Source: Mrakia gelida
Lineage: Eukaryota; Basidiomycota; Tremellomycetes; Cystofilobasidiales; Mrakiaceae
Direction: 5' to 3'
NCBI GenBank assembly: GCA_024345305.1
Contig: BRON01000012.1
Location: 372,001 to 436,000 of the forward strand
DNA: 64,000 bases
Shown: piece by piece, positions 1 through 12,185 of the stretch
How the letters are laid out: the number at the start of each line of letters is the position of its first letter
Numbering within the stretch: position 1 is the stretch's first letter
Made by a program: the position numbers and the translations under genes
Notes under the pieces: generated by a model
The model's database searches: none
What the model saw: the letters and a program-made list of their open reading frames with translations, nothing else
Told to the model about the DNA's origin: nothing

Positions 1-254
1 TCGTGAGGGTCTGCGAAGAAGGAGCGTCCTTGAATCGACGAAGCTGAACCCTCTCGGCCCATCAACCGCTTCTTTCTCTTCTAGAACGTTTTCGGGTTTT
101 TACTCCGTCTTCCCATCTTCCATACAGCTCTAAACTCTTGAACTCTCTCGTCAAGGTGAGCCAAAATCTGCTTAACGGCGAGAAAGAAGGGCGAGAAAAT
201 GGAGTTGAGCTGACCTCCACGTTTCCTCCCTCGCTCCTTCCCTCTCTTCAAAAG
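1..254 (+). promoter_or_regulatory. 5' flank and 5'-UTR intron of the ubiquitin hydrolase gene
   Basis: There is no ATG-initiated coding exon here. A GTGAGC donor at 155, a GAGCTGACC branch-like site near 205-213 and an AAAAG acceptor ending at 254, directly before the start ATG at 255, suggest an intron in the 5' leader. The left part could be leader or promoter. It is cut by the window edge, so an upstream gene cannot be excluded. Confidence 0.45.
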
Positions 255-1448
255 ATGTCCCCTTCCTGGATCCCTCTCGAGTCTTCTCCAGACGGTGAGA
301 TCAAGGGACTTCTTCGGAGGCTTCTTCACAACATGCTAAAGCTTCCTGGCTACAACAGTCTTCAACTCGTACGCCAAATCGCTCGGTTTCCCCACCGACC
401 ACACCTCCTTCGTCGACATCTGGGGACTCGATCCCGATCTTCTCAGCTTCGTCCCCCAGCCCGTCAAGGCTGTTCTCCTCCTCTTCCCTACGACCAAGGA
501 GAGGAGCATCAAGAACAAGGAGGCCGAGAAGAGCGGAGAGATCGTGTTGGACAGTCGAGCCGGCGAGGAGGGAGATGTGATGTGGATTCCTCAGACCGTT
601 CGTCCTCGTTCCCTTTCCTCTCCGACAACGACATCGTGCTGACTTTGTTTGAACCCCTCCTCGCATGCTGCGATCAGATCGGAAACGCTTGTGGAACCAT
701 GGGTCTTCTCCATGCTCTCGGAAACGCTGGCGTCCAGCTCCCCTCCGACGCTCCTCTCCGATCCTTCTTTGACGAAGCACGAAGTGAGTCCGTTTCCGTC
801 TCCTCGCTCCTCACCCCCGACGCTCTCTTCTTCTGGTCCGAGCTCTGACTGACTTCTATCTCCTTTCCGTCGGTGCACAGAGGTCTCGCCAGCGGATCGA
901 ACCGCCCTCCTTTCCACCTCTTCCCTCCTCGCTCAAGCCCACACCTCCGCCTCCTCAGCAGGTCAGACCCTCCTTAGGGAGGAAGATCACACCACCAACC
1001 TTCACTTCATCGCTTTTGTCCAAGGAAGAGGGTCAGTCCCGACGTCCTTTCGTTCCTCGCAGCTCAAGACGCGTCCCAACGTTCGAGTCCATTTCGAGCT
1101 CACCTCCTCTTCTTTCCTTCCTCTTCTCGCGTTTCTCCACCTTTCAGGAAGGACGGATCTTCGCGAGTAGTTGAGCTCGACGGAAACCGAGCGGGTCCCA
1201 TCGATCTCGGACCTTGCACCGATCTGCTCTCGGTGAGTCGTCGCGTTGCGATCTTGCTCTCTCTCCTCCTTTCCTCCCCTCTGCTTGTTTCGGCTTCGGC
1301 TTCGTATTCGAAACTCCAGCTGACGCAATGCTCATCTCACGCATACCAGGACGTCGCTCGAATTGTCAAGGAGGACTACATGGCGAGCGATCCAACCTCG
1401 GACTCGTTCTCGTTGATGGCTCTTGCGCCGACTCAGGCTCAGGATTAG
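255..1448 (+). CDS. yuh1: Ubiquitin carboxyl-terminal hydrolase, UCH family (peptidase C12)
   Basis: Cysteine protease that removes small adducts from the C-terminus of ubiquitin (and probably Nedd8/Rub1) in the cytosol or nucleus. Six exons: 255-294, 359-597, 678-783, 881-1031, 1148-1232, 1350-1448. They join in phase to 239 residues, the usual size of the UCHL3/Yuh1 class. The full catalytic set is visible: oxyanion Gln92, nucleophile Cys98 in IGNACGT, His170 in NLHFIAF and Asp190 in ELDGNRAGP. The spacing matches the family, so an active enzyme is expected. The start is the only ATG before the conserved N-terminal region. The gene is convergent with the RING gene downstream. Function is well supported by motif; substrate preference is inferred. 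Confidence 0.93.
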
Positions 1449-1682
1449 GCGCTACTGGGAGCTTCTTTACTTGGCGAGGTACTGAGGGTATCGATGATCC
1501 GTTGGTTGCACTGATGTGGGACAGGAAAGCTCGCTTGTTGAGGAGAAGCAGCTCGTGTTCGACTCGACGACGCGTTGCATTCGGTCCCTCCTCGAGCTTC
1601 GAAGACCCCTCAGTTGAGTGTCGAAGTTCCCATACAATGGACTATAGCACAAACCTATAGAAATATCGTTACTTGAGATCTA

Positions 1683-2664
1683 CTAAAGACAGACTCTGAG
1701 AGACGAACCGTTAACGAGTCCAAAATGATTCAATCCTACTTCTCCTGCCGTCTCCACTTCCAACCGGCTTCCAAAATGTACGAACGCTGTGTATTGAACA
1801 CCCAGTCGGAGCCAGACGAGGTATTGAAGATGCGCGAGAGATCCTGGAGGTCCGTGAAGGTCAGAGGAACTCGTCAGCGGGACAGGAAACGAACTGAAAC
1901 TCACGACGTCGCGACTCACCTCCCTTCTCCGGAACCGAAAACAGGAAGGATTTTGTTGGGTCGAGAGCAGAGACAACCTTAATTGTCATCTGAGTGGTTT
2001 TGGGGTCGGAGGTGGTGGTCAAGAAGAATGAGCAGGAAAAGTAACAAAGGTGTCAGTGAAACTACGACGTACCATCTTCCTTGCTTCGAGGTGACCAGCT
2101 CTCCACACCGCCTCGTCGTAGCGATCGCAGCTGAGCTGTATATATTTGCCTAATGTCTGGTTCTCTTCTTGGTGACGAGCTGACAGCGTTCTCAACCGCT
2201 CGAGCTCTTTGGTGAGCGATTCAACCTTCGACTCGAGAAAAGCGACCTTTTGGTTCGAGTGTTCGTTGTCACCGCTTGAAAGGAAGATCCTTTGGAATTT
2301 TCGTGGGTTTGGACATGTTATCTCGGGGCTGAGAAGCAGGACATAAGTGGAGAGAAGCCGTGTGTGAGCTTTTGAGTCTTGCTGAACCTCATCTTCGCCG
2401 CGTCGAGCAAACGAACGTCAAGCTTAGAACTCGCGCTCACCAGTTCATAGGACACTGAGCTCGACTCGCGAAAACCGCGGTGATACAACATTGATTAAAG
2501 GTATGTCCTTCATACCAAGAAGGAAAAAAAGAGCGAGTCAGTCGAGCAGGAAAGCGAACGAGGGAGGCGAGGGACCAACCGCAGGGCAACGCGACGAGAG
2601 GTTCAGAGTTGCTACCACCGGCGAGCGAGTCGAGGCAGATGGAGCAGATGGGAGGAGGTGGCAT
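1683..2664 (-). CDS. RING-finger/coiled-coil protein, tandem copy A (one zinc ligand replaced)
   Basis: Predicted 212-aa protein from five exons (2580-2664, 2441-2507, 2073-2328, 1920-1989, 1683-1843), all in phase. The N-terminal RING has CSIC, then LPCGH, but the position that is His in copy B (HIFHQTC) is Asn here (HTFNQCC). The last pair reads CPMNC, the final Cys codon being split by an intron. A charged heptad-like stretch follows (residues about 75-110, ESKVESLTKELERLR), then a conserved C-terminal part ending VCL. RING plus coiled coil suggests a TRAIP-like E3 ubiquitin ligase, but no specific orthologue is recognised. With copy B it forms a tandem duplicate with the same exon phases and nearly the same exon lengths. 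The lost ligand may weaken zinc binding, although a neighbouring extra Cys could compensate. Confidence 0.75.
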
Positions 2665-3245
2665 AAGGAGTAGAGGGTGAAGATGCGGTTGGGTAAGAAG
2701 AGAACGAAGGGACCCCTGCTGCAGCTTTTATGCGCCAAATCTGACTCTGCCCTCCCTCTTGCCCGTTTGGTCAAAGCGAGAAGAGTCCTCTTTGGGCCAA
2801 AGCGATTCGAAGAGACAGGACAGAAGAGAACAGGAGAGTCATCGACCTTCTGTGATCATTTATACACGCTAAGCGAGGCAAAATCATGCATCGTGATCAG
2901 CTTTGATCACGACGCGAGAGTCGGTTTCTCGTTCGCTCGATTCGGAAAGCATCGAGCTTGCCAGAAAAGATCCAAAGAGGAAACGCCCTCGACCTTGGCG
3001 ACTGGCCTAATCGGGATTCAGAGAGATAGACCAAAAGAGGAAAGAGGAAGAGAGAAGAGATGCGCCTCTGACCAGTCGTCCACATCCGAAACAGGAAAGG
3101 GAACAAGATCGCGGGTTCAGCTCGACGACGCACCAGGACGCACTGCGTTCTCACCTTGATCGGGCTTGAGCAGTCAAGCTGTCGACGGTCGCATTCGATG
3201 AGCTACAGTAACGCCTCACATACAAACGAACCCTATAAAGTGAGG
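2665..3245. other. Intergenic spacer between the two RING copies
   Basis: No coding exon with consistent phase is seen. The left end holds the presumed promoter of copy A; the right end is 3' flank of copy B. Short open frames on both strands have no splice or motif support. Confidence 0.5.
2726..2737 (-). promoter_or_regulatory. TATA-like element upstream of RING copy A
   Basis: On the minus strand the sequence reads CATAAAAGCTGCA about 60-75 bp before the start codon. An almost identical CATAAAAGCAGCA lies at a similar distance upstream of copy B, so the motif survived duplication and is a reasonable core promoter candidate. Confidence 0.4.
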
Positions 3246-4217
3246 CTAGAGGCACGCCCTGAGAGACGAGTCGTTCAAAAGCCCAAGATGATTGAAACCC
3301 ACTTTCCCTGCCGCCGCGACTTCTAATCGACGACCGAAATGTACGAAAGCTGGCACTCGAGTCCCAGATCGAAGCCAAATTAGGTCCTGAAGGTGGGAGA
3401 GGGACCCTGGCGATGGTTGAAGAGCACGAAGAAGAGTCAGCAAGGAACCACCAAACGACGACGCGGTCGTTCAACGCGACTGACCTCCTTCTTCGGGTAC
3501 CAGGAATAGAGCGAATCTTCCTTCAAAGAAAAGGACGTTGATTCTCATCTGAATGGGGGGGGGGGGGGGGAGAGAGAGATAGAGATCAGCCACAGAGAAG
3601 GAGAAACAGGCGATGATGGACGAGCGACGACGAACCATCTTGCTTCCCATGAAGTTACCAGCTCTCCATAGAGCCTCGTCGTAGCGATCAAGGACGGGTT
3701 GGAACGGTACCATCATTGCCTTTGGCTGGACGTGGTGGCTGAATGCTAACTCTCTCCATAGTGTGAGCTCGCTGGTGAGCTTTGCGATCCTCGCGTCGAG
3801 CTGAGCGACCTGTTTCGAGTCTTCATCAATTCCGTCGCCGGAAAAGAAGATGCGCTGAAAGGTCCGATCATCTGGGTTATAGATTTCTGGGCTGACGAGT
3901 GGAGAGGAGTTGGAAAAGAGGTGAGTTCTCGAGTTTTGCTCATTGTTTGCGGACGTCGTCGACGCGTCGCGCAAACGCACTCACCAGTTCATAGGGCACT
4001 GAGATCGAACATCGAGGGCCCGGACGATGCACGTCTGATGGAAGATGTGTCCTGGAAGTCGTATAAGGAGGGAGGGGAAGAAGTCATCTCAGAAGAAGAG
4101 AGGATGTGAGGAAAGCAAGGAGATGGGGGACGAACCGCACGGCAGAGCGACGAGATGATCCGAGCTTTCGCTGGAGAGGGAGTCCAGACAGACGGAGCAA
4201 CTGGGAGAAGATGGCAT
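3246..4217 (-). CDS. RING-finger/coiled-coil protein, tandem copy B
   Basis: Predicted 209-aa protein from exons 4136-4217, 3985-4051, 3636-3891, 3485-3548 and 3246-3406. Exons 2, 3 and 5 have exactly the lengths of copy A (67, 256, 161 nt). The RING is of the H2 type: CSVC, LPCGH, then HIFHQTC with both His ligands, and a final CPMNC pair. Its second Cys codon spans the intron and the spacing is three residues rather than the usual two. A coiled-coil-like segment (DARIAKLTSELTLWREL) follows, then a conserved tail (FVHFGRRLEV, ending ACL). Intron 3 carries a 16-nt C tract (3555-3570 on the complement) before its acceptor. Likely a RING E3 ligase; substrate unknown. The third-base pattern of change against copy A confirms the reading frame. 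Confidence 0.78.
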
Positions 4218-4873
4218 GGCGAGAGAGGGAGAAGTGAGAGAGGAGGAATGTAGTTGGGAGGAGAAGAAAGCAGGGCGATCTTGCTGCTTTTATGTCAGCG
4301 TTTGTCCAAAAGTTCTTCACCAACGACGTCTCAAAAGACGTTGACGAGACAAGAAGACAAGTTGAGACACTCTTCTTTGTCCTTCGCCGCGTTCTTCATT
4401 CGTCTCATCATGTTTCATCTTCGTCTCTCACAAAAAGACGTCGCAGAACGTCTCAAAAGACAGACAGACGACGCTGACATCTCTGAGACACTCTTGTTTG
4501 TCTTTCGCCGCGTTCTTCATCGTCTTATCATGTTTCGTCTTCGTCTCAGTTGTCTTTCGTCGCTGTACTCTCCGACCGTGCGTACCTTTGTCGTCGCATA
4601 GCGGGAAGGTGAACCGAAAAGAGCGACGCCGAGTCGTCGTCGAGGTCCGAGTCGACGCGTCTTCTTTCCTCCTCCAACCCCCGTCCCAGCTGATCTCTTT
4701 TCAAAATCAAATCGTTATAGAAGGTACCCAACAGGTGGAAACCCAAAGGGAAAAAAAAAAAAGTGCGCTCTCGATCTATCAGAGCCCTCGTTCTCGTTCT
4801 CGCACCCTCCTTACGTCCCACCTCGACGCTCCCCCAAAGCTCGTAAAAAAAAGATCCCCCAGACTCCAAAAAA
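4218..4873. other. Intergenic region upstream of RING copy B, with tandem repeat
   Basis: Contains the promoter of copy B (CATAAAAGCAGCA on the minus strand near 4283-4295) and the 3' flank of IDH2. The rest is pyrimidine-rich with a two-copy tandem repeat listed separately. No gene is seen. Confidence 0.5.
4327..4547. repeat. Two-copy imperfect tandem repeat, about 121-bp period
   Basis: The block at 4364-4427 recurs at 4485-4547 (GAGACACTCTT..., TTCGCCGCGTTCTTCAT, ATGTTTC.TCTTCGTCTC) with few differences. The preceding CGTCTCAAAAGAC at 4327 recurs at 4449. The offsets of 121-122 bp indicate a local tandem duplication. It lies between the promoter of RING copy B and the end of IDH2. Confidence 0.8.
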
Positions 4874-7216
<2,343 letters not shown>

Positions 7217-7672
7217 CGTGAACGGGAGAGGAAGAGAAAGGAGAAAGGGAGAAAGAGAAGAGAGAGGAGAGAGGAGGAGGGGTTGTTGGACGTTGAAGAG
7301 GGAAGGAAGAGGGAGGGCGACCAAGGGAGGAGCCGCAAGAGAAAAGTCGAGAGCCGTCGCGGGAATCCAGGCCCGACGGGGTAGGCTCTTCTTGCGACTG
7401 CTATAGGCTCGCTCAGGAACATTTTACAAACACGTAGATCAGACTGGTCGATTCGGGTCGATGTGATCTATCCACTCGAGCGGTTCTAAGTTGAAGGGAT
7501 TTTTGCTTGACCCGGTAGAGCTGTTGCGGCAAGAGGACTCTTCCCGAGATTGTCGACCTTTTTCCTCTCGTCTCTGCCCTTCCCTCGCCCTCTCTTCTCC
7601 CCTTCAACCTTCACCCAGTCCAACCCTCCCTCTCCTTCTCCTCTTCTCTTCTCCCGTTCTCTCTCGTTCAGC
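7217..7672. promoter_or_regulatory. Shared divergent promoter region between IDH2 and IDH1
   Basis: 456 bp separate the two start codons, which face away from each other. No other gene fits here. Strong pyrimidine-rich stretches precede each ATG (C/T on + before 7673, G/A on + after 7216). No convincing TATA box or CCAAT box is seen. The layout is suited to co-regulation of the two obligate partner subunits. Confidence 0.7.
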
Positions 7673-9996
7673 ATGTTCCGAGCTTCCATTCACAAGTCTG
7701 CGACTTCCCTCAACGCTTTCCAGAAGTCGACCCTCGTAAGTCCAAACGAAACAAGAGAAGCAGCTCTTCCCTCCCGCCCTTCCCTCCCTCCGCGATGCCG
7801 CCTCGCCCTTCCGTTCGACTGACCTTTCAACCCTTTTCACTTCGCTTCTACAGCCCACCATCTCCCGGTCTTACGCCGCCGCTCCTGCTATCGTCGGAAG
7901 GGTGAGAAATCCTTCTCTTTGAGCTTGCAGAGCTTCCGACAATGTCCGAGCAAAGGAGAGATGAAGGACGTCGCCCTCTCTCTCGTTTGCTCACCTTCCT
8001 TCTCTTTCCTTTCTTATCTCTCATCAGGGATCCACCAAGTACGGAGGAGTCCACACCGTGAGTTCATGCCTCCTCACGTCTCTACCAGCACACGCAGAGA
8101 AGAGCGAGCAAGCTGACCCTCGCCCTCTCGCTCTTGTCCTTCTTTCTTTCGCTCCTCCCTCTCCCTTCTTCAGGTCACCCTCATCCCTGGAGACGGTATC
8201 GGACCTGAGCTCGCTGACTCTGTCAAGGAGATCTTCAAGCACCTCAACGTCCCCGTCGAGTTCGACCAGTACGACGTTTCTGGAGAGACCGGAGGAGACG
8301 AGACCGTCTTCAAGGCCGCTATGGACTCGCTCAAGAGGAACAAGGTCGGACTTAAGGGTTCGTCGCTTCTCTCCTTTCTCCTACCCACCTTCTGCCTCTC
8401 GAGCTTTCCCAAGCTCACTCTTATCCCCATCGTTTCGTCGTGCTCAGGTATCCTCTCCACCACCATGGGACCCGGAGAGCACAACTCTTGGAACATCGCC
8501 ATGCGTCAGTCGCTCGACATCTACGCTTCCGTCGTCGTCTGCAAGTCCCTCCCTGGACTCAAGACCCGACACGACAACGTCGATTTCGCCATCATTCGAG
8601 AGAACACCGAGGGAGAGTACTCCGGGTTGGAGCACCAGTCCTACCCTGGTGTCGTGGAGAGCTTGAAGATCTCGACGAGGAAGGGATCCGAGAGAATCGC
8701 TAGGTTCGCGTTCGATTTCGCTCTCAAGAACGGAAGGAAGGTACGTCGAACGATCCTCCTTTCCTCACTCCGTGTGGGAGAACTCGAAGGGGAAGAAGGC
8801 GATGAAGGGGTGTTTGGAGGGAAGGGAGGGAAGCTGGCGAGGAGGAGGAGGGACAAGGCGATGACCGAACTGACCTTCTCCTTTTCCTCCCCTCCTCTTC
8901 TTCGCCCTCGAGTAGAAGGTCACCTGTGTCCACAAGGCCAACATCATGAAGCTCGGAGACGGTCTCTTCCTCCGAACCTGTGCTGAGGTCGCTAAGGAGT
9001 ACGAGGCTGCCGGTATCAAGTTCGACCAGATGATTGTCGACAACACGTTCGTACTCCTTTCCCTTCCCTTCCTCGTCTCCCACCTCCTTCTTCGTTTCGC
9101 GAAACTGACCTCTTTGATCTCTCCTTCGTCGTTCGTTGTTGTTGTTGTTGTTCTGGCTCGGTTCGCTCGTCTCCAGCTCCATGCAGCTCGTCGCCAACCC
9201 TCAGCAGTTCGACGTCGTCGTCACTCCTAACCTTTACGGAAACATCGTTGGAAACATCGGTGCCGCTCTCGTTGGAGGACCTGGAGTCGTTCCTGGATGC
9301 AACATGGGTCGGGTGAGTCTTTCTCCATCTTTCGTCTCAGTCAGCTCGCAAACGAGCTCGTTTCTCGTGCCGTTCGCTGACCTCGCTCGTCCCTTCCTTC
9401 GCTCTCGCCCTCTTCCAGGAGTTCGCTCTCTTCGAGCCTGTAAGTCTGCCTCGCTCGACCTCTTAGTTTCCTCATCAGACTCTGACCTCTTCTCTTCTCT
9501 GTTTCGCTCGATCTTACAGGGATGCCGGTACGTTCTCTCCTCCTCTCTCTTCGAACCCTCCGAGCTCGCGCTGACCTTCCTTCCCCTCCTTTTCTTCCTA
9601 TCTCAGACACGTCGCCAAGGACATCATGGGACAGAACGTCGCCAACCCTACCGCCATCATCCTTTCCGCTTCCCTCATGTTGAGGCACCTTGGGTGAGTC
9701 GTCTTCGCAGTTCCGAGTTCGAGACGCGTCGCGATTCTCTCGAGCTGACCACGTCCTCCTTTCCCTTCCTCCTTTCTCTCAGTCTCGACTCTCACGCCAA
9801 CGCCATCGCCACTGCCGTCTACGACGTCATGTGAGTCTCTTTATCTCGCGTGGAGAGTTCGGACGCGTTCAAAGCGCTCGCTGACCTCGCCCTTCGATCC
9901 TCCTCCTTCAGCGCCGAGGGTACCGTCCGAACTGGAGACATGCACGGGTCTGCTAAGACCTCCGATTTCACCGCAGCCATTATCGCGAAGCTGTAG
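7673..9996 (+). CDS. idh1: Isocitrate dehydrogenase [NAD+], regulatory subunit, mitochondrial
   Basis: Regulatory partner of IDH2 in mitochondrial NAD-IDH; in yeast this subunit binds AMP and isocitrate allosterically. Twelve exons: 7673-7735, 7854-7901, 8028-8057, 8174-8357, 8448-8740, 8916-9046, 9177-9312, 9419-9439, 9520-9527, 9607-9693, 9783-9830, 9912-9996. They give 377 aa with a presequence ([16 protein letters not shown]). Motifs are [19 protein letters not shown] and FEPGCRHVAKD. NLYGN replaces the metal-binding NLYGD of the catalytic paralogue and HNSWNIAMR replaces the SLNL motif, which assigns the regulatory role. Exons of 21 and 8 nt sit side by side; the 8-nt exon supplies GC and part of an Arg codon in FEPGCR. 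It shares one intron position (after LKG) with idh2. Confidence 0.94.
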
Positions 9997-10543
9997 AGTG
10001 ACTGCGGATTCTATATATCTTAGCTATCTATCTTCCAGCTCGTTTCTTCTCCCCCTTCACGACCCCCTCCTCCAAAACTCCCCATCTCCTCGTTCCCCTC
10101 CCTTGATCCGAACGAGGCTCACCTTGCTCCTTACCTCTGCACGACTCTTCCCTACCCCTTCTTCTCTTTTCATTTCTTCTCACCTTTTTTTTTTTGGTTC
10201 CGGTTTGGTCTGGGAGGAGGACGAGGAGTCGAAGTGGAGGTCGTCGTCGGCGGATAGTCGGTCGCTCGAGGCGGGAGGACGAGAAGAAGAGCTCTTATAG
10301 ATGATGAACGAACTGCAAAAAATCATCACTGTACCCTGCAAGACTTCGCTCCTTCGCTTGTGAACGCTGAGAAAAACGAGCGAAAAAGAACGAGCTGGGA
10401 CGAGAGAACGGCGTCAGCGGAGGGAGGGAGGGCTGAGCTCACCGTTCTTCTTGAAATGTCGTTTTCCATCCATCGTCTTCCCGCTAACCACCACAAGCAC
10501 TCTTCCCTCCCACACCCGAATCTATACTCCTAGCAAGCACAAC
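9997..10543. other. Intergenic region between IDH1 and the UPF0303 gene
   Basis: 3' flank of idh1 (AT-rich TCTATATATCT near 10010) and the 5' flank of the next gene. It contains an 11-nt T run at about 10185-10195. No coding exon or RNA gene is recognised. Confidence 0.5.
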
Positions 10544-11639
10544 ATGTCTGTTTTCGTGAGTTCTTCCTCCTTTTCTTCGAAGGAAGGTTCAAGCTTGTTC
10601 AGCCCATCCATCTTACATCTCGAAGCTCACCTTCCCTCCCTCCCTTCTCTTCCCTTCCCTCCCCCCTCCCACCGCTCTCCCCCCCACTACCGCCCGTCTC
10701 TCCCCCCTCCCCTCAACTCATCACCCACCCACTCACTCAGGACGGTCCCCTCACCCTCACCCAAGAATCCTCCTCCCTCCTCCCCGCCTTCGACTCCTCC
10801 ATCGCCTTCAACCTAGGTCTCGCCGTCCGCTCGCACATCCAATCCAAGTTCCCTGACTCCCCAGCCGTGGTCATCCAGATCACAGCTGGATCGGGAACGC
10901 AGTTGTACTTCTTTGCTACGGCTGGGAAGGGGAGTAACTTGGATAATGCGTCTTGGGTGGAGAGGAAGAGGAGGAGTGTGGCGAGGTGGGAGAGGAGTAC
11001 GGGGGGATGTGAGTTTGACTGGACTTTTCTTTGAGGGTGGGTTAGGGAGGGAGTGGTGGGTTGGGAGAGGCAGAGGGGAGGGAGGAGGGGAGAAGAAGGG
11101 AAGAAGGAGGGAGGAAGGCTGAGAGAACTGCCGCAAGAAGAAGGGAAGCGAAGTCGACGGATTTGGGAACCGAGCTGACCGTTGCCGCTTTTTGTTCTTT
11201 CCTCCTTTGTTCTCCCCTAGTGAACGCCAAGTTCAACGGAGTCCTCCCTGTTTGGGCGGGAGCTGAGACTGAGGTGAGCAGTTCTCTACGTTTTAGCTTG
11301 AGCTCGGAGGTGAAGAGAGAAATGGGCTGAAGGTAGGGAGGGAGGACGTGGGCTGAAAGTTGGAAGTTGAGCTCGTCGTCGTCGAAGCTGACTCTTCCCT
11401 CTCCCTTTCCTTCTTGCAGTACGCCATCCACGGAGGAGGATTCCCTCTCCGAGTTGAGGGTGTCGAGCCTTTGGTTGGAATTCTCGTCGTTTCTGGACTC
11501 AAGCAGGTCAGTTCGCTTTCCCTCGTCGATTTCGTTCGTGCTCACAGGAAGAACTGACTCACTCTCGTTCTCGCAGACCGACGACCACCTCGTTATCGTC
11601 GAGGCGCTGCAGAAGTTCATCCCTACTCTCAAGAAGTAG
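10544..11639 (+). CDS. UPF0303/haem-degrading-fold family protein (YBR137W-like)
   Basis: 160-aa protein from exons 10544-10555 (only 12 nt, MSVF), 10741-11008, 11221-11273, 11420-11506 and 11577-11639. It matches the UPF0303 (DUF336-type) family. Family hallmarks are an N-terminal helix (AFNLGLAVRS), the strand VVIQITAGSGTQLYFFA, the motif DNASWVERKRRSVARW, and a C-terminal GGGFPLRVEG ... VGILVVSGL block. Yeast YBR137W associates with the GET tail-anchored protein pathway; bacterial relatives bind or degrade haem-like ligands. The cellular role here is unknown. Small soluble cytosolic protein, no signal or membrane segment. It lies in the same direction as idh1 but has its own promoter space. 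Confidence 0.85.
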
Positions 11640-12185
11640 AGCGAGCGCTGGGAGTCAATCTAGAGAAAGATCGATGTCGGCTTGGACGCGTTTCGTTTGC
11701 CCGAGAGTCGTTGAGGTCGTCGTTCGCGAGAAGAGCTCGCAGAGAAAGCTGCTTTACGAAAGAGAGCCGCGAATGAGGAAAACCGGCAGCTGACTCACAG
11801 AGCGAGCCGAGGTTCGGGCTGGACGTTGCTGAACTGGGGATCAGGAAAAAGATCGAGCGAGAACCACCTTTGAAGAGCTGAGTCGAGAAAGACGAGACGG
11901 TCGTACGCGAGAGCCTCCCCTCCTCCTCCTGTCAAGTTTTTCGAGTCAAGAACAATTCGATCGTAGATTAGATAACAAAGATCCGACCCAAGAAAATTTC
12001 GAGCCCTGAGCAGAAACGTGTTGTTTGTTCTAGGGCTGAGTTTCCATCGGAGAGTTCGGATCGTTTCCGAGGCCGTCTCTTCCTCAGCTCTCGGTTTTGA
12101 TCCATTCTCAGCTCTCTCTCCTCCAACCACGACTTTCAACATCCCACCCCACCCCTTCTTTACTCACACCCTAGCTCTACCACCC
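11640..12185. other. Intergenic region before short-chain dehydrogenase 1
   Basis: 546 bp with 3' flank of the UPF0303 gene and promoter/leader of the SDR. A minus-strand open frame (11795-12142) has no motif or splice support. Nothing else is recognised. Confidence 0.5.

Noticed and set aside
3151..3474. 107-residue minus-strand ORF overlapping the last exon of RING copy B
   Set aside because: Comparison with copy A shows third-position substitutions and a shared stop only in the other frame (3246-3406).
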